DNA from: Rhizobium sp. Q54
GTDB lineage: Bacteria > Pseudomonadota > Alphaproteobacteria > Micropepsales > Micropepsaceae
Assembly (NCBI GenBank): GCA_945882615.1
Contig: CAMCWK010000011.1
Span: 1 to 64,000 of the forward strand
Direction of reading: 5' to 3'
Length of the DNA stretch: 64,000 nt
Positions within the stretch are counted from its first letter, which is position 1. The number at the start of each line of letters is the position of its first letter. A program made the position numbers and the translations under genes. The notes below the pieces were generated by a model. That model had not been told where the DNA came from. It saw only the letters and a list, made by a program, of their open reading frames with translations, and searched no databases. Below, piece by piece: positions 38,153 through 46,871 of the stretch.

Positions 38153-38556
38153 CTGATCAGGTCGCAGGGCGGCATCTGGAAATTGTCCGGTACGCGCCGC
38201 GCCTCATAAGCGAAATTGGTCCGCAGATAGACATAACGCTGCTTCTGCGCATCCATCGACACCAGGCGGTAAACGTCGGTGCGCGGGTTGGACTCGCCAT
38301 CCACGGTCTGGATATTGATGGTGAAGCCGTCCGCGGTTTTCGACCAGCGCCCGGCGGCATGCTGGTCGAAGGGCTTGCCCTTGATGCAGGTGCGATGATG
38401 CACCCGGAAGGTGCCGTCGGGCAGCATCCTGTCCAGATACATCGCGCCCTTGTCATCGGGCTGGCCATAGCCGAACCAGTTTCCCACCAGCGACGGCTGC
38501 GCGAAAGCCGCGCAAGGCGACAGCAGCAGCACCAGACACGCCACCAGACGCCGCAT
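38149..38556 (-). CDS. Small secreted protein, possible lipocalin-like fold
   Basis: 135 residues. The signal peptide (MRRLVACLVLLLSPCAAFAQ) is followed by SLVGNWFGYGQPDDKGAMYLDRM and alternating beta-type segments, a pattern like lipocalin-type stress proteins, though I cannot assign a family. Two Cys remain in the mature part (RTCIKG, PPCDL). It starts three bases after the TPR gene, so it is probably the last gene of the rpmJ-glcDEF-TPR run. Confidence 0.7.
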   Translation of the reverse strand: MRRLVACLVLLLSPCAAFAQPSLVGNWFGYGQPDDKGAMYLDRMLPDGTFRVHHRTCIKGKPFDQHAAGRWSKTADGFTINIQTVDGESNPRTDVYRLVSMDAQKQRYVYLRTNFAYEARRVPDNFQMPPCDLIS

Positions 38557-38559
38557 GTG

Positions 38560-39150
38560 TCAGATATCCTGGCCTTCGACGGCGCGGGTGAGTTCGCGGA
38601 TACGGCGCTCGGCGCCTTCCATCTGCGGATTCAGCGCCGCCGCCTGGCGATAGAGCTTCAGCGCCTGGGCCTTGTCGCCATATTCCTGCAGCATATCGCC
38701 CAGCTCGACCATCGCCATGAAATGGCGCGGGTTTATCTGCACGGTCTTTTGCAAGCTGACCATCGCCGCGGCGTCATCGCCGGCGGCGGATTCCAGCGCG
38801 GCGCGGGTGCGCCAGCCCTCGGCATAGCGCGGCGCAATATTGGTGACGGCATTGATCAGTTTCTTCGCCACCGCCTTGTCCGAGGCAGCGACAGCGATCC
38901 GGACCCGGGTCATCAGCAGATCGATGCTGGGGCTGCCGGAGACGCGGTACAGTCCGGCCAGCTTTTCCTCAATCGGCTTTGCGGCTTCCGGCGAGTCCGC
39001 CTTTTTCAACTGCTCCAGCAATTGCGCTTCGGTGAGCGGCTTTTGCGGCTGGGCGGGTTTGGCCGCAGGTTTCGCGGCGGGCTTGGGCGCCTGCGCAGCG
39101 GCAGCCATGCCGGACAGCAGCAAAAGAGAAAGGGCCAGCTTCAAGCGCAT
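38560..39150 (-). CDS. Periplasmic TPR-repeat protein
   Basis: 196 residues. A signal peptide (MRLKLALSLLLLSGMAAAAQA) and an Ala/Pro/Lys linker (about 20-38) precede helical repeats; two clear TPR units lie near 112-178 (GWRTRAALESAAGDDAAAMVSL and HFMAMVELGDMLQEYGDKAQAL). It probably acts as a scaffold in the periplasm. It lies 32 bases after glcF. Confidence 0.8.
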   Translation of the reverse strand: MRLKLALSLLLLSGMAAAAQAPKPAAKPAAKPAQPQKPLTEAQLLEQLKKADSPEAAKPIEEKLAGLYRVSGSPSIDLLMTRVRIAVAASDKAVAKKLINAVTNIAPRYAEGWRTRAALESAAGDDAAAMVSLQKTVQINPRHFMAMVELGDMLQEYGDKAQALKLYRQAAALNPQMEGAERRIRELTRAVEGQDI

Positions 39151-39182
39151 GGCAGCAGTCTAATGCCGCCAATGTGGCAATT

Positions 39183-40472
39183 CTAGGCGCGGGGCAGATC
39201 CAGATTGGCGGGCTTGGGGCCGCCTTCGGCCCAATCCAGAAGCTCCGCCAGATGCAGTATCGGCTGGTGCAGGCCCTCGCCCGCCGCCAGATGCTGCAGG
39301 CAGCCGATATTGCCGCTGACCAGGACATCGGGCTGGGCGGCGGCGATATTGCCCAGCTTGCGTTCCCGCAAGGTGCCGGAAAGTTCCGGCTGCAGGATCG
39401 AATAGGTGCCGGCCGAACCGCAGCACAGATGCGATTCCAGGAACGGCGTCAGCGTAAAGCCGGCGGCTTCCAGCATCGCCTCGCCCACGCCGTTCAGCTT
39501 CAGGCTGTTCTGCAGGCTGCAGGCCGGATGATACGCCACGCGCAGAGGCTTATTTGATTCAAGAGGGGGCGGCGTCACCGCCAGCGGCGTGCAGAGTTCG
39601 GCAAAGTCGCGGGCGGCGGCGGCGAATTTCGCGGCGCGCGGTTCCCACACCGGGTCCCCGGCAAACAGGTGGGCATAATCCTTCATCGCCGAGGAACAGC
39701 CGGTGGCGGTGATCAGCACCCCGTCATACTGGCCCTGTTCATAGGCGATGATCGCCTTCCTGGCCCATGCCTTGGCCTCATCGTCGCGGCCCATATGGTG
39801 GGGCAGCGAGCCGCAACAGCCCGCCCCTTCGAGGGCCACCAGCTCGATGCCACGCCGCGCCAGCACCCGGCCCACCGCGGAATCGATCTGCGGCGCCAGC
39901 GCGCCCTGCACGCAGCCCGGCATGATGGCGACACGCTGTTTGACGACAGCCGGCTTGGGAAAATGCAGCGGTTCGGGACCTTGGGGCCGGGCCATCAAGC
40001 CCATCTTGGCCATGGCGCCCAGCCGTCCCGGCAGAATGGTGGCGATCGGCGCACCGATCTTGGCCAGCAGCAAGCCGATGCGCACCAGTTTGGGGCGCGT
40101 CATCACCTTGGCGAGGGTCCAGCGCAACAACCGCTCGCCCAGCGGGCGACGATAATGTTCCTGGATATGGACACGGGCTTGATCCACCAGCCGCTGGTAA
40201 TTGACGCTGGAGGGACACGCCGTCTTGCAGTTCAGACAGGACAGGCAGCGATCGATGTGATGCACCGCTTCGGCGCTGGGGGCGCCGCCATTTTCCAGCA
40301 TGTCCTTCATCAGCACGATGCGGCCGCGCGGGCTATCGCGCTCGTCGCCCAGCACCACATAAGTCGGACAGGTGGCGGTGCAGATGCCGCAATGGACGCA
40401 GGAACGCACCGCCTTGGCGGCGGGACCAAGCTGCGGATCGGCGAGCTGCTCAGGCGTGAACGCGTATTTCAT
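39183..40472 (-). CDS. glcF: Glycolate oxidase iron-sulfur subunit
   Basis: 429 residues. Two ferredoxin-type 4Fe-4S clusters: CVHCGICTATCPTY (about 26-39) and CLSCLNCKTACPSS (about 77-90). Two CCG-type domains follow (GAGCCGSLPHHMG and ESHLCCGSAGTYS). It passes electrons from the GlcD/GlcE flavoproteins toward the quinone pool. One base separates it from the glcE stop. Confidence 0.95.
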   Translation of the reverse strand: MKYAFTPEQLADPQLGPAAKAVRSCVHCGICTATCPTYVVLGDERDSPRGRIVLMKDMLENGGAPSAEAVHHIDRCLSCLNCKTACPSSVNYQRLVDQARVHIQEHYRRPLGERLLRWTLAKVMTRPKLVRIGLLLAKIGAPIATILPGRLGAMAKMGLMARPQGPEPLHFPKPAVVKQRVAIMPGCVQGALAPQIDSAVGRVLARRGIELVALEGAGCCGSLPHHMGRDDEAKAWARKAIIAYEQGQYDGVLITATGCSSAMKDYAHLFAGDPVWEPRAAKFAAAARDFAELCTPLAVTPPPLESNKPLRVAYHPACSLQNSLKLNGVGEAMLEAAGFTLTPFLESHLCCGSAGTYSILQPELSGTLRERKLGNIAAAQPDVLVSGNIGCLQHLAAGEGLHQPILHLAELLDWAEGGPKPANLDLPRA

Positions 40473-40473
40473 C

Positions 40474-41613
40474 TTACAGACGGCCCGGGTTGAACAGCGA
40501 CAGCGGATCGAAGGCCGCCTTGACGCTGCGGTTCAGCGCCGCCAAAGCGGGCGGCTGCGGCGCGTAAAGGCCGTGCGTTGCGCGCACTTCGGCGCTGGCG
40601 CGCAGCAGCATGGCTTGCCCGTTCGCGGCAGCGGCGATCTTGCGGATACGGGCGCCTTCCGAGGATGGCGCAGCCACCCACAACAGACCGCCGGCCAGGT
40701 CACCCAGCCAATATTGCGCGCCCAGTTCCTTGGCGATACGCGGCGCGTCGGAGGGCGCGATCATCACCCGCCAGACATCGCCTTCCACCCGTGCGAATTT
40801 TTCGCCATTGCCGATGGTGGGGAATGGATCCTCACCATCGAACCGCACCACAGCGCTGCCCAGCAGCCCGTGCGCCAGGGCGATCTTTTCCTCCAGCGGC
40901 TGGCTGGCGCCTTCCAGGCGGATCAGCGCCGAGCCCTGGCCCGTGCCCGGCGCGATGTTGCCGGGCAGATAGGCCAGCCCAGCGGGCTCCAACGCGCTTT
41001 GAGCGATCTTGCGCAGGTGCGCGAAACCGATTTCCGGCGACACATCCGGCAAGGCCAGCACCGCGAAATGGGTGGGGCGCGGATAAACGCGGAAAGTGAG
41101 TTCGGTCAGCACGCACAAGGTGCCATAGGCGCCGCAGACCAGTTTGGGCAGGTCAAAACCGGTGACGTTCTTTACCACCTTGCCGCCGGCGCGGAACGAC
41201 GCGCCCAATCCATTCACGCCATGAAAGCCCAGCAGCGAGTCCCGCGCCCCGCCGTGACGCAAGCGCCCCGAACCCGACGCGTCGCAGGACACCGCGCCCG
41301 CCAACGTCGTCACGCCATTGCTGCCCAAAAGCTGTGACCAGTCGGCGGGATCAAATCCCAGACGCTGGTTCTTGGCCGCCAGCACACTGACGATTTCGGC
41401 CAGCGGCGTGGACGGCGCGGCGGTGAGGATCAGCTCCTCCGGCTCGTATTTCAGGATGCCCGACAGGCCGGAGACATCGAGCTTCGGAATGGCACCGAGC
41501 GGACGGCCGACAGCGCGGCGGGTGCTGCCCGCCACGATCTCGAACGGCGATCTGTCGGCGCGCGCGGCGCGCACGAAGTCGACGATCTCGGATTCTTTGG
41601 ACATCGCGCTCAT
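40474..41613 (-). CDS. glcE: Glycolate oxidase FAD-binding subunit
   Basis: 379 residues. The FAD-binding type 4 (PCMH) fold carries LGFDPADWSQLLGSNGVTTLAGAVSCDASGS, with the GSGRLRHGGARDSLLG loop and NVTGFDLPKLVCGAYGTLCVL. The C-terminus KAAFDPLSLFNPGRL is typical. It is the second flavoprotein of the GlcDEF complex. The start (41613, or 41604 at the second Met) abuts the glcD stop. Confidence 0.94.
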   Translation of the reverse strand: MSAMSKESEIVDFVRAARADRSPFEIVAGSTRRAVGRPLGAIPKLDVSGLSGILKYEPEELILTAAPSTPLAEIVSVLAAKNQRLGFDPADWSQLLGSNGVTTLAGAVSCDASGSGRLRHGGARDSLLGFHGVNGLGASFRAGGKVVKNVTGFDLPKLVCGAYGTLCVLTELTFRVYPRPTHFAVLALPDVSPEIGFAHLRKIAQSALEPAGLAYLPGNIAPGTGQGSALIRLEGASQPLEEKIALAHGLLGSAVVRFDGEDPFPTIGNGEKFARVEGDVWRVMIAPSDAPRIAKELGAQYWLGDLAGGLLWVAAPSSEGARIRKIAAAANGQAMLLRASAEVRATHGLYAPQPPALAALNRSVKAAFDPLSLFNPGRL

Positions 41614-43095
41614 CTAGAAGCGCGGCAGGTGCGGATGGGGCAATTGCGCGCCATGGACATGGATATGGCCCTGCTCGACACAGGCCGAAAGCGTTGGAAA
41701 CACCTTGCCGGGATTGAACAGGCCCTGGGAATCGAAGGCGCATTTGATCCGGTGCTGCTGGTCCAGGTCGGCCTCGCTGAACATTTCGGTCATCAGATCG
41801 CGCTTTTCGATGCCCACGCCATGCTCGCCCGACAGCACGCCGCCGACCTTGACGCACAGGCGCAATATGTCCGCGCCGAAGGCTTCGGCGCGCTCGAACT
41901 CGCCTTCCTTCATCACGTCGAAAATGATCAGCGGATGCAGGTTGCCGTCGCCGGCATGGAACACGTTGCAGAAGCCCAAGCCGTATTGTTCCGAGAGCTT
42001 CTCCATCTCCTGCAAGACCTGCGGCAGGGCATGGCGGGGAATGGTGCCGTCCATGCAGATCATGTCGGGGGCCAGCCGCCCCATGGCGGCAAACGCTGCT
42101 TTGCGGCCAGACCAGATGCGCGCGCGTTGCTTTTCGTCAGTCGCTTCAACCGACTTGCCGCCGCTTTGGGCGACAATCTCGACGATGCGCGACACGGCAT
42201 AGGAAACGTCGGCCTCCACGCCATCGGCGTCGATGATCAGGATGGCTTCGGCGCCGGCGGGATAGCCGGGCTGGTTGTAGGATTCGATGGCGGCGGCGGC
42301 GCGGCCATCCATGAACTCCATCGCGGCGGGCACGACACCATCGGCGATGATGGCGGCAACGCAGGTGCCGGCCGCCTGGACGGTGTCGAACGACGCCATC
42401 AGGGTGCGCGTCACCGGCGCCTTGCGCAGGATCTTGACCACCACTTCCACCACGATGCCGAGCAAGCCTTCCGAGCCGGTGACCAGGCCCAGCAGGTCAA
42501 GTCCGCCCTGCGCGCCGCATTTGCCGCCCATTGTGACGATCTCGCCGCCTGGCAGGACAATAGTTACGCCGAGTAAATTGTTTGTGGTGAGACCGTATTT
42601 CAGGCAATGCAGCCCGCCCGAATTCTCCGCCACATTGCCGCCAATGGTGCAGGCGATCTGGCTGGAGGGATCGGGCGCGTAATAGAAACCCTGGGCTTCC
42701 ACCGCCTTGGTGATGTTGAGGTTGGTGACGCCGGGTTCGACCACGACGCAGCCATTTTCGTAATCGATCTCGAGGATGCGCTTCATGCGCCCCATGCCGA
42801 TTAGGATGCCGTCCTCGCGCGGCAGCGCGCCGCCCGACAGCGAAGTGCCCGCGCCGCGCGGCACGATGGGAATGCCCTCGGCGCTCGCATATTTCAGGAC
42901 TTCGCTGACCTGATGACGGTCGGCCGGCAGCACGCAGACCAGCGGCATCTGGTGATAGGCGCTGAGCGCATCGGAATCGAAGGTGGAGAGACCGGATTTG
43001 TCCGAGACCACGCCGCCGGGAACGATTGTCTCCAGCGCCGCAACGATGTCCGCGCGGCGGGCGACAATTTTGGAATCGGTAACCGGAAGAAGCAT
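41614..43095 (-). CDS. glcD: Glycolate oxidase FAD-linked subunit
   Basis: 493 residues. The FAD domain has VPRGAGTSLSGGALP and CTIGGNVAENSGGLHCLKYG. The oxidase C-domain has FCNVFHAGDGNLHPLI, GVLSGEHGVGIEKRDLM and FDSQGLFNPGKVFPT. It oxidises glycolate or D-lactate to the 2-oxoacid. It is the first gene of glcDEF, 33 bases downstream of rpmJ. A His-rich C-terminal tail (HIHVHGAQLPHPHLP) is unusual. Confidence 0.95.
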   Translation of the reverse strand: MLLPVTDSKIVARRADIVAALETIVPGGVVSDKSGLSTFDSDALSAYHQMPLVCVLPADRHQVSEVLKYASAEGIPIVPRGAGTSLSGGALPREDGILIGMGRMKRILEIDYENGCVVVEPGVTNLNITKAVEAQGFYYAPDPSSQIACTIGGNVAENSGGLHCLKYGLTTNNLLGVTIVLPGGEIVTMGGKCGAQGGLDLLGLVTGSEGLLGIVVEVVVKILRKAPVTRTLMASFDTVQAAGTCVAAIIADGVVPAAMEFMDGRAAAAIESYNQPGYPAGAEAILIIDADGVEADVSYAVSRIVEIVAQSGGKSVEATDEKQRARIWSGRKAAFAAMGRLAPDMICMDGTIPRHALPQVLQEMEKLSEQYGLGFCNVFHAGDGNLHPLIIFDVMKEGEFERAEAFGADILRLCVKVGGVLSGEHGVGIEKRDLMTEMFSEADLDQQHRIKCAFDSQGLFNPGKVFPTLSACVEQGHIHVHGAQLPHPHLPRF

Positions 43096-43128
43096 GCGCG
43101 CCTATAACCCAACGCGGCGCAGTATGTC

Positions 43129-43254
43129 TTAGCCCTGACGGGCTTTGAACCGCGGATTCTTCTTGTTGATGACGTAGACGCGGCCCTTGCGGCGGATCAC
43201 GCGGCAATCCTTGTCGCGCTTCTTGAGCGAACGGAGGGAATTGCGAACCTTCAT
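43129..43254 (-). CDS. rpmJ: 50S ribosomal protein bL36
   Basis: 41 residues starting [17 protein letters not shown] and ending [12 protein letters not shown], the alphaproteobacterial form of bL36. Only one Cys is present, so it is the zinc-free type. An AAAAAGG site lies seven bases upstream of the ATG. A consensus promoter is 60-90 bases upstream, and the glcDEF genes follow without an obvious terminator. Confidence 0.96.
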   Translation of the reverse strand: MKVRNSLRSLKKRDKDCRVIRRKGRVYVINKKNPRFKARQG

Positions 43255-43312
43255 GACACGCCTTTTTCAGCCAAAATGCGGCCCAAAGGCCGGGTTTTCT
43301 TAAGAGGCGCGG

Positions 43313-43341
43313 AAACTATGCAAGCACCCCCACCCTGTCAA
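43313..43341 (-). promoter_or_regulatory. Promoter of rpmJ
   Basis: Minus-strand TTGACA (43341-43336, a perfect -35), 17-base spacer, TAGTTT (43318-43313). The -10 context TTGCATAGTTT is the same as at the small RNA promoter. Confidence 0.7.
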
Positions 43342-43409
43342 CCCGCCACACTGGGACAAAAATGGCGGTTTTCCGCCAAAAAAGCCACAAATGGGGCTAT
43401 GATGACGGC

Positions 43410-44708
43410 ATGACGCGGTGGTTTAACGCCCTGACCGGCCTGCACCGCTTGGCGGCCCTTTGCGGGACGCTGGCGGTCGTGGCGTGCGCCACCACCGCAC
43501 CCAAGCCCACCCCGCCCGTACCGCCGGCCGTTTCCATCCCCGTCCAGCCGCCCAAGCCCATCTCCGGCAACACCAAATTCGATGCCTTTCTGGAGGGCGC
43601 CCGCAACGCCGCGCTCGCCCAGGGCATCCGCGCCGAAGTGTTCGACAGCGCCACGGCGGGACTGGCGCCGATTCCCTCCATCACCAATGCCAATGCCAAC
43701 CAGCCGGAATTTTCCCGCCCCGTCTGGAGCTATCTCGACAGCGCGGCCTCAAAGCGCCGCGTCAATGACGGCAAGATCATGCTGGCCCGTCACGGCGACA
43801 TGCTGGAACGGATCGCGGCGCAAAGCGGCGTGGCGAAGGAAATCCTGGTGGCGATCTGGGGTATCGAGACCGACTATGGCGCCGCCAAGGGCAGCCACAA
43901 CCTGTTCGCGGCGCTGGCGACATTGGCCTATGACGGCCCGCGCACATCGTTTGGCGTGCCGGAATTCCAGGCCGCGCTGAGGATCTATCAGGAGCGGCAA
44001 TATCCGCTGAGCGAGATGATTTCCTCCTGGGCGGGCGCTTTCGGCCAGACCCAGTTCACGCCCACCACCTTCCTGAGATTTGCCAGCGACGGCGATGGCG
44101 ACGGCCAGATCAATCTGTGGCGCAGCGCGCCCGATGCGCTGGCTTCGGCGGCAACCTTGCTGGGGCGGCAGGGATGGAAGAGCGGCCAGCCCTGGGGCTA
44201 TGAAGTGCGGCTGCCCGCGAAGTTTTCTTACCAGGATGCCGACACCAACACGCAAAAGCCCTTGCGGGAATGGCGCGCGCGCGGCGTGACGACAGCGGCG
44301 GGCAATGCGCTGCCCGCGTCCGATGAAAGCGCCGCCATCTACCTGCCGGCGGGCGCGCGCGGTCCGGCCTTTATCCTGTTTTCCAATTTCAGCGTCATCC
44401 TGAAATACAACAATGCCGCGTCCTATGCCCTGGCCGTGGGATTGCTGGCCGACCGCATCACGGGCGGCGGGGTCATCAAGCGCTCCTGGCCGCGTGACGA
44501 GCGGCCTTTGTCGCGTGACGAGCGGGTGCGCTTCCAGACCAATCTGACGCGCGCAGGCTTTGATCCGGGCGAACCCGACGGCGTGCTCGGACGGCGCACC
44601 CGCGCGGCGCTGCGCCAATATCAGATAGCGCGCGGCGTCACCGCCGACGGCTTTGCCACCGCCGCCCTGCTGGAGCGGCTGGACAAGGAAACGGTAAAGA
44701 GCCCCTGA
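43410..44708 (+). CDS. Lytic murein transglycosylase (MltB family) with peptidoglycan-binding domain
   Basis: 432 residues. The lipoprotein signal has a lipobox-like VVAC at about 27-30. The SLT_2/MltB domain (about 60-350) has the catalytic E153 in WGIETDYGAAKGSHN, then SWAGAFGQTQFTPTTFLRFA. A C-terminal peptidoglycan-binding domain (about 372-430) ends the protein (LTRAGFDPGEPDGVLGRRTRAAL). It cleaves glycan strands from the outer membrane side. The start MTRWF is chosen because it begins a signal sequence. Confidence 0.92.
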   Translation: MTRWFNALTGLHRLAALCGTLAVVACATTAPKPTPPVPPAVSIPVQPPKPISGNTKFDAFLEGARNAALAQGIRAEVFDSATAGLAPIPSITNANANQPEFSRPVWSYLDSAASKRRVNDGKIMLARHGDMLERIAAQSGVAKEILVAIWGIETDYGAAKGSHNLFAALATLAYDGPRTSFGVPEFQAALRIYQERQYPLSEMISSWAGAFGQTQFTPTTFLRFASDGDGDGQINLWRSAPDALASAATLLGRQGWKSGQPWGYEVRLPAKFSYQDADTNTQKPLREWRARGVTTAAGNALPASDESAAIYLPAGARGPAFILFSNFSVILKYNNAASYALAVGLLADRITGGGVIKRSWPRDERPLSRDERVRFQTNLTRAGFDPGEPDGVLGRRTRAALRQYQIARGVTADGFATAALLERLDKETVKSP

Positions 44709-44710
44709 CA

Positions 44711-44782
44711 TCACCCTTCGACAGGCTCAGGGTGAGGACTGAAAAAGTATCCTCATGCTGAGCTTGTCGAAGCATGAGGATC
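44711..44782. repeat. Paired palindromic intergenic repeat (REP/BIME-like)
   Basis: The arm CTTCGACAGGCTCAG (from 44716) is repeated in inverted orientation as CTGAGCTTGTCGAAG (to about 44772), 14 of 15 bases matching. Each arm is itself imperfectly palindromic (CACCCT..AGGGTG; CCTCATGC..GCATGAGG). This motif is known to me as a dispersed intergenic element in many proteobacterial genomes. It fills the space between the convergent mltB-type and pbpC genes and may terminate both. Confidence 0.75.
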
Positions 44783-46871
44783 ACCGCATTTTCTTGAAGC
44801 GGATTTCGCTGGTGGCGCTGCGGCCATCGGCATCCACCACCGTCACCCGCGCAAGCCCTTCACCCTCCGGCGTGTAAAGCGCGGGCGCGAAACGGTCGAA
44901 GCTGCCCAGCGGTGCGCCGTTCACCAGCCAGGTCAAGGGCGCGCGCCCGCCATCAGCTTTAAATTGCAGCGTAGGGTCTTTGGCCGACACCTCAGGCAAC
45001 GGCACCACCGCGCCATTGGGCGGAAAGGCGATGGAGGGCGGCGGCACCTGCACCGTCTGGGGCGCGGCCGGCGCTTCCGCCTGACGGCGGAAGTTGCGCA
45101 AGGCGGGCGGCAATTCGTCGGTGCCTCGCACCAGCAGCGCGCCCGCCGGCACCGGCGGCGCGGCGCGGCGGTCGGGCGGCAACTGGCCGAACATCTTGAG
45201 CAGGATCGGCGCGCCCGCCTCGCGGCCGACATGACCGGGACGCGGCGTGCCGTCGGCACGGCCCACCCACACCGCCACGGTGTAATCGTTGGAGAATCCC
45301 ACCGCCCAGGCATCGCGATAGCCGTAGGAGGTGCCGGTCTTGAAGCCGATGCTGCGCTTTTTCAAAAGCCCCTGCCCCATCGCCCAGCCGTCCGGCAGCG
45401 CCACACCGCTCAGCACCTCGCGCAGATAGTAGGCCGCGACGGGGCCGAACATCCGATGCGCGGGCTGGTCGGGCGCATGTTTGATCGTGCGCAGGCCCCG
45501 CGCCGTGCCGCCTTCGGCGATGCCGGCATAGAGCATCGCGACATCGGACAGCGGAACGCCCAATCCACCCAGCGCCACCGGCAGGCTGGGCGCATCGCTG
45601 GTGGGAAAGGCCAGACGCGCGCCGGCATTCTGCAACGACATGGTGAAGGCCAGCGGCCCCACCCGGTCCAGGATCATCACGGCCGGAATGTTCAGCGACA
45701 TCTGCAGCGCATCGCGCGCCGTCACCGCGCCCAGATAGGTGCCATCGAAATCCTTGGGGGCATAGTCGCCGAAGTTGGTGGGCACATCCTCCATCCGGCT
45801 GGCGGGATGCAGCAGAAGATTGTCGAAGGCCAGGCCATAGATGAACGGCTTGAGCGCCGAACCGGGCGAGCGGTTGCGGGCGGCAAGATCGACCTGCCCG
45901 GCGCGGCCCCAGTAATCGGTGCCGCCGACATAGGCGACGACATTGCGGGTCTTATTCTCCACCACCACCAGCGCGACATCGGCGCCGTCGTCGAAATAGG
46001 CGCGCTCCTGTTTGGCCAGGCGTTCGGCGGCCGCCTGGATGCCGGCATCCAGCGTCGTCGTGATCTGCGTGTTCCTGTGTTTCAGCACCAGCCGCTGCGC
46101 CAGATGCGGCGCGTTCAGCGGCATGGGCTGTCGGGCAAACGGCACGCCGTCCTGCATGGCGACGCGCGCGTCGCCCGCGCTGATCACGCCCGCATCCACC
46201 ATGCGGCTGAGCACCTTGTCGCGTCCCGCCTTCGCGGCGCGGGCATGGCGGTCGGGACGCTGGCGAGTGGGTGATTGCGGCAACGCCACCAATAGCGCGG
46301 CCTGGCCCAGATCCAGCGCCGCCGGCTCCTTGCCGAAATAGGACAGCGACGCGGCGCGCACCCCTTCCAGGTTGCCGCCCATCGGCGCCAACGTCAGGTA
46401 GAGAGAAAGGATTTCGTCCTTGCTGTAGCGAAGCTCCAGCTGAACAGCGCGAACGATCTGCAGAAACTTGTAAGGGAGCGAATGCGGGTTGGGCTCGAGC
46501 AGCCGCGCCACCTGCATGGTCAGGGTGGACCCGCCCGACACGATACGCCCGGCGCTGAGGAATTGCAGGCTGGCGCGCGTCAGGGCCGCCACATCCACGC
46601 CCCAATGGCGCTCGAAACGCTTGTCTTCATAGGCGCGCAGCATGGCGAGATAGCGCGGCCCCACTTGCTCCGGCTTGGTCTTGATCCGCCAGGCACCATC
46701 CTTGCTGAGAAAGGCGCGCAGCAGGGTGCCGTCACGCGCCGTCACTTCCGGCGACAGCGTCTCGGCGCGGGTCATGTCGGGCGGATTGGCGCGGTCGGCC
46801 GCCGCCAGCGCGCACAGGAACCCGAAGGCGCCAAAGCCGCCGACGATCAGGCGATGGCGCCAGCGGTTCAC
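44781..46871 (-). CDS. pbpC: Penicillin-binding protein 1C
   Basis: 696 residues with one N-terminal membrane segment. The glycosyltransferase (GT51) domain has AYEDKRFERHWGVD and GGSTLTMQVARLL. The transpeptidase domain has the active-site serine in SPGSALKPFIYG and the FKTGTSYGYRDAWAVG motif. A C-terminal PBP1C-type domain ends it. The start is GTG, overlapping the alpha-2-macroglobulin stop (GTGA). Pairing of pbpC with a bacterial macroglobulin gene is a known arrangement in which the two guard the periplasm. Confidence 0.94.
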   Translation of the reverse strand: MNRWRHRLIVGGFGAFGFLCALAAADRANPPDMTRAETLSPEVTARDGTLLRAFLSKDGAWRIKTKPEQVGPRYLAMLRAYEDKRFERHWGVDVAALTRASLQFLSAGRIVSGGSTLTMQVARLLEPNPHSLPYKFLQIVRAVQLELRYSKDEILSLYLTLAPMGGNLEGVRAASLSYFGKEPAALDLGQAALLVALPQSPTRQRPDRHARAAKAGRDKVLSRMVDAGVISAGDARVAMQDGVPFARQPMPLNAPHLAQRLVLKHRNTQITTTLDAGIQAAAERLAKQERAYFDDGADVALVVVENKTRNVVAYVGGTDYWGRAGQVDLAARNRSPGSALKPFIYGLAFDNLLLHPASRMEDVPTNFGDYAPKDFDGTYLGAVTARDALQMSLNIPAVMILDRVGPLAFTMSLQNAGARLAFPTSDAPSLPVALGGLGVPLSDVAMLYAGIAEGGTARGLRTIKHAPDQPAHRMFGPVAAYYLREVLSGVALPDGWAMGQGLLKKRSIGFKTGTSYGYRDAWAVGFSNDYTVAVWVGRADGTPRPGHVGREAGAPILLKMFGQLPPDRRAAPPVPAGALLVRGTDELPPALRNFRRQAEAPAAPQTVQVPPPSIAFPPNGAVVPLPEVSAKDPTLQFKADGGRAPLTWLVNGAPLGSFDRFAPALYTPEGEGLARVTVVDADGRSATSEIRFKKMR

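Noticed and set aside
43363-43378. TGGCGG-TTTT-CCGCCA hairpin between rpmJ and the transglycosylase as a terminator
   Set aside because: It lies between divergent genes where no transcript should end; the 6-bp stem flanked by A runs may be chance or part of the transglycosylase leader.
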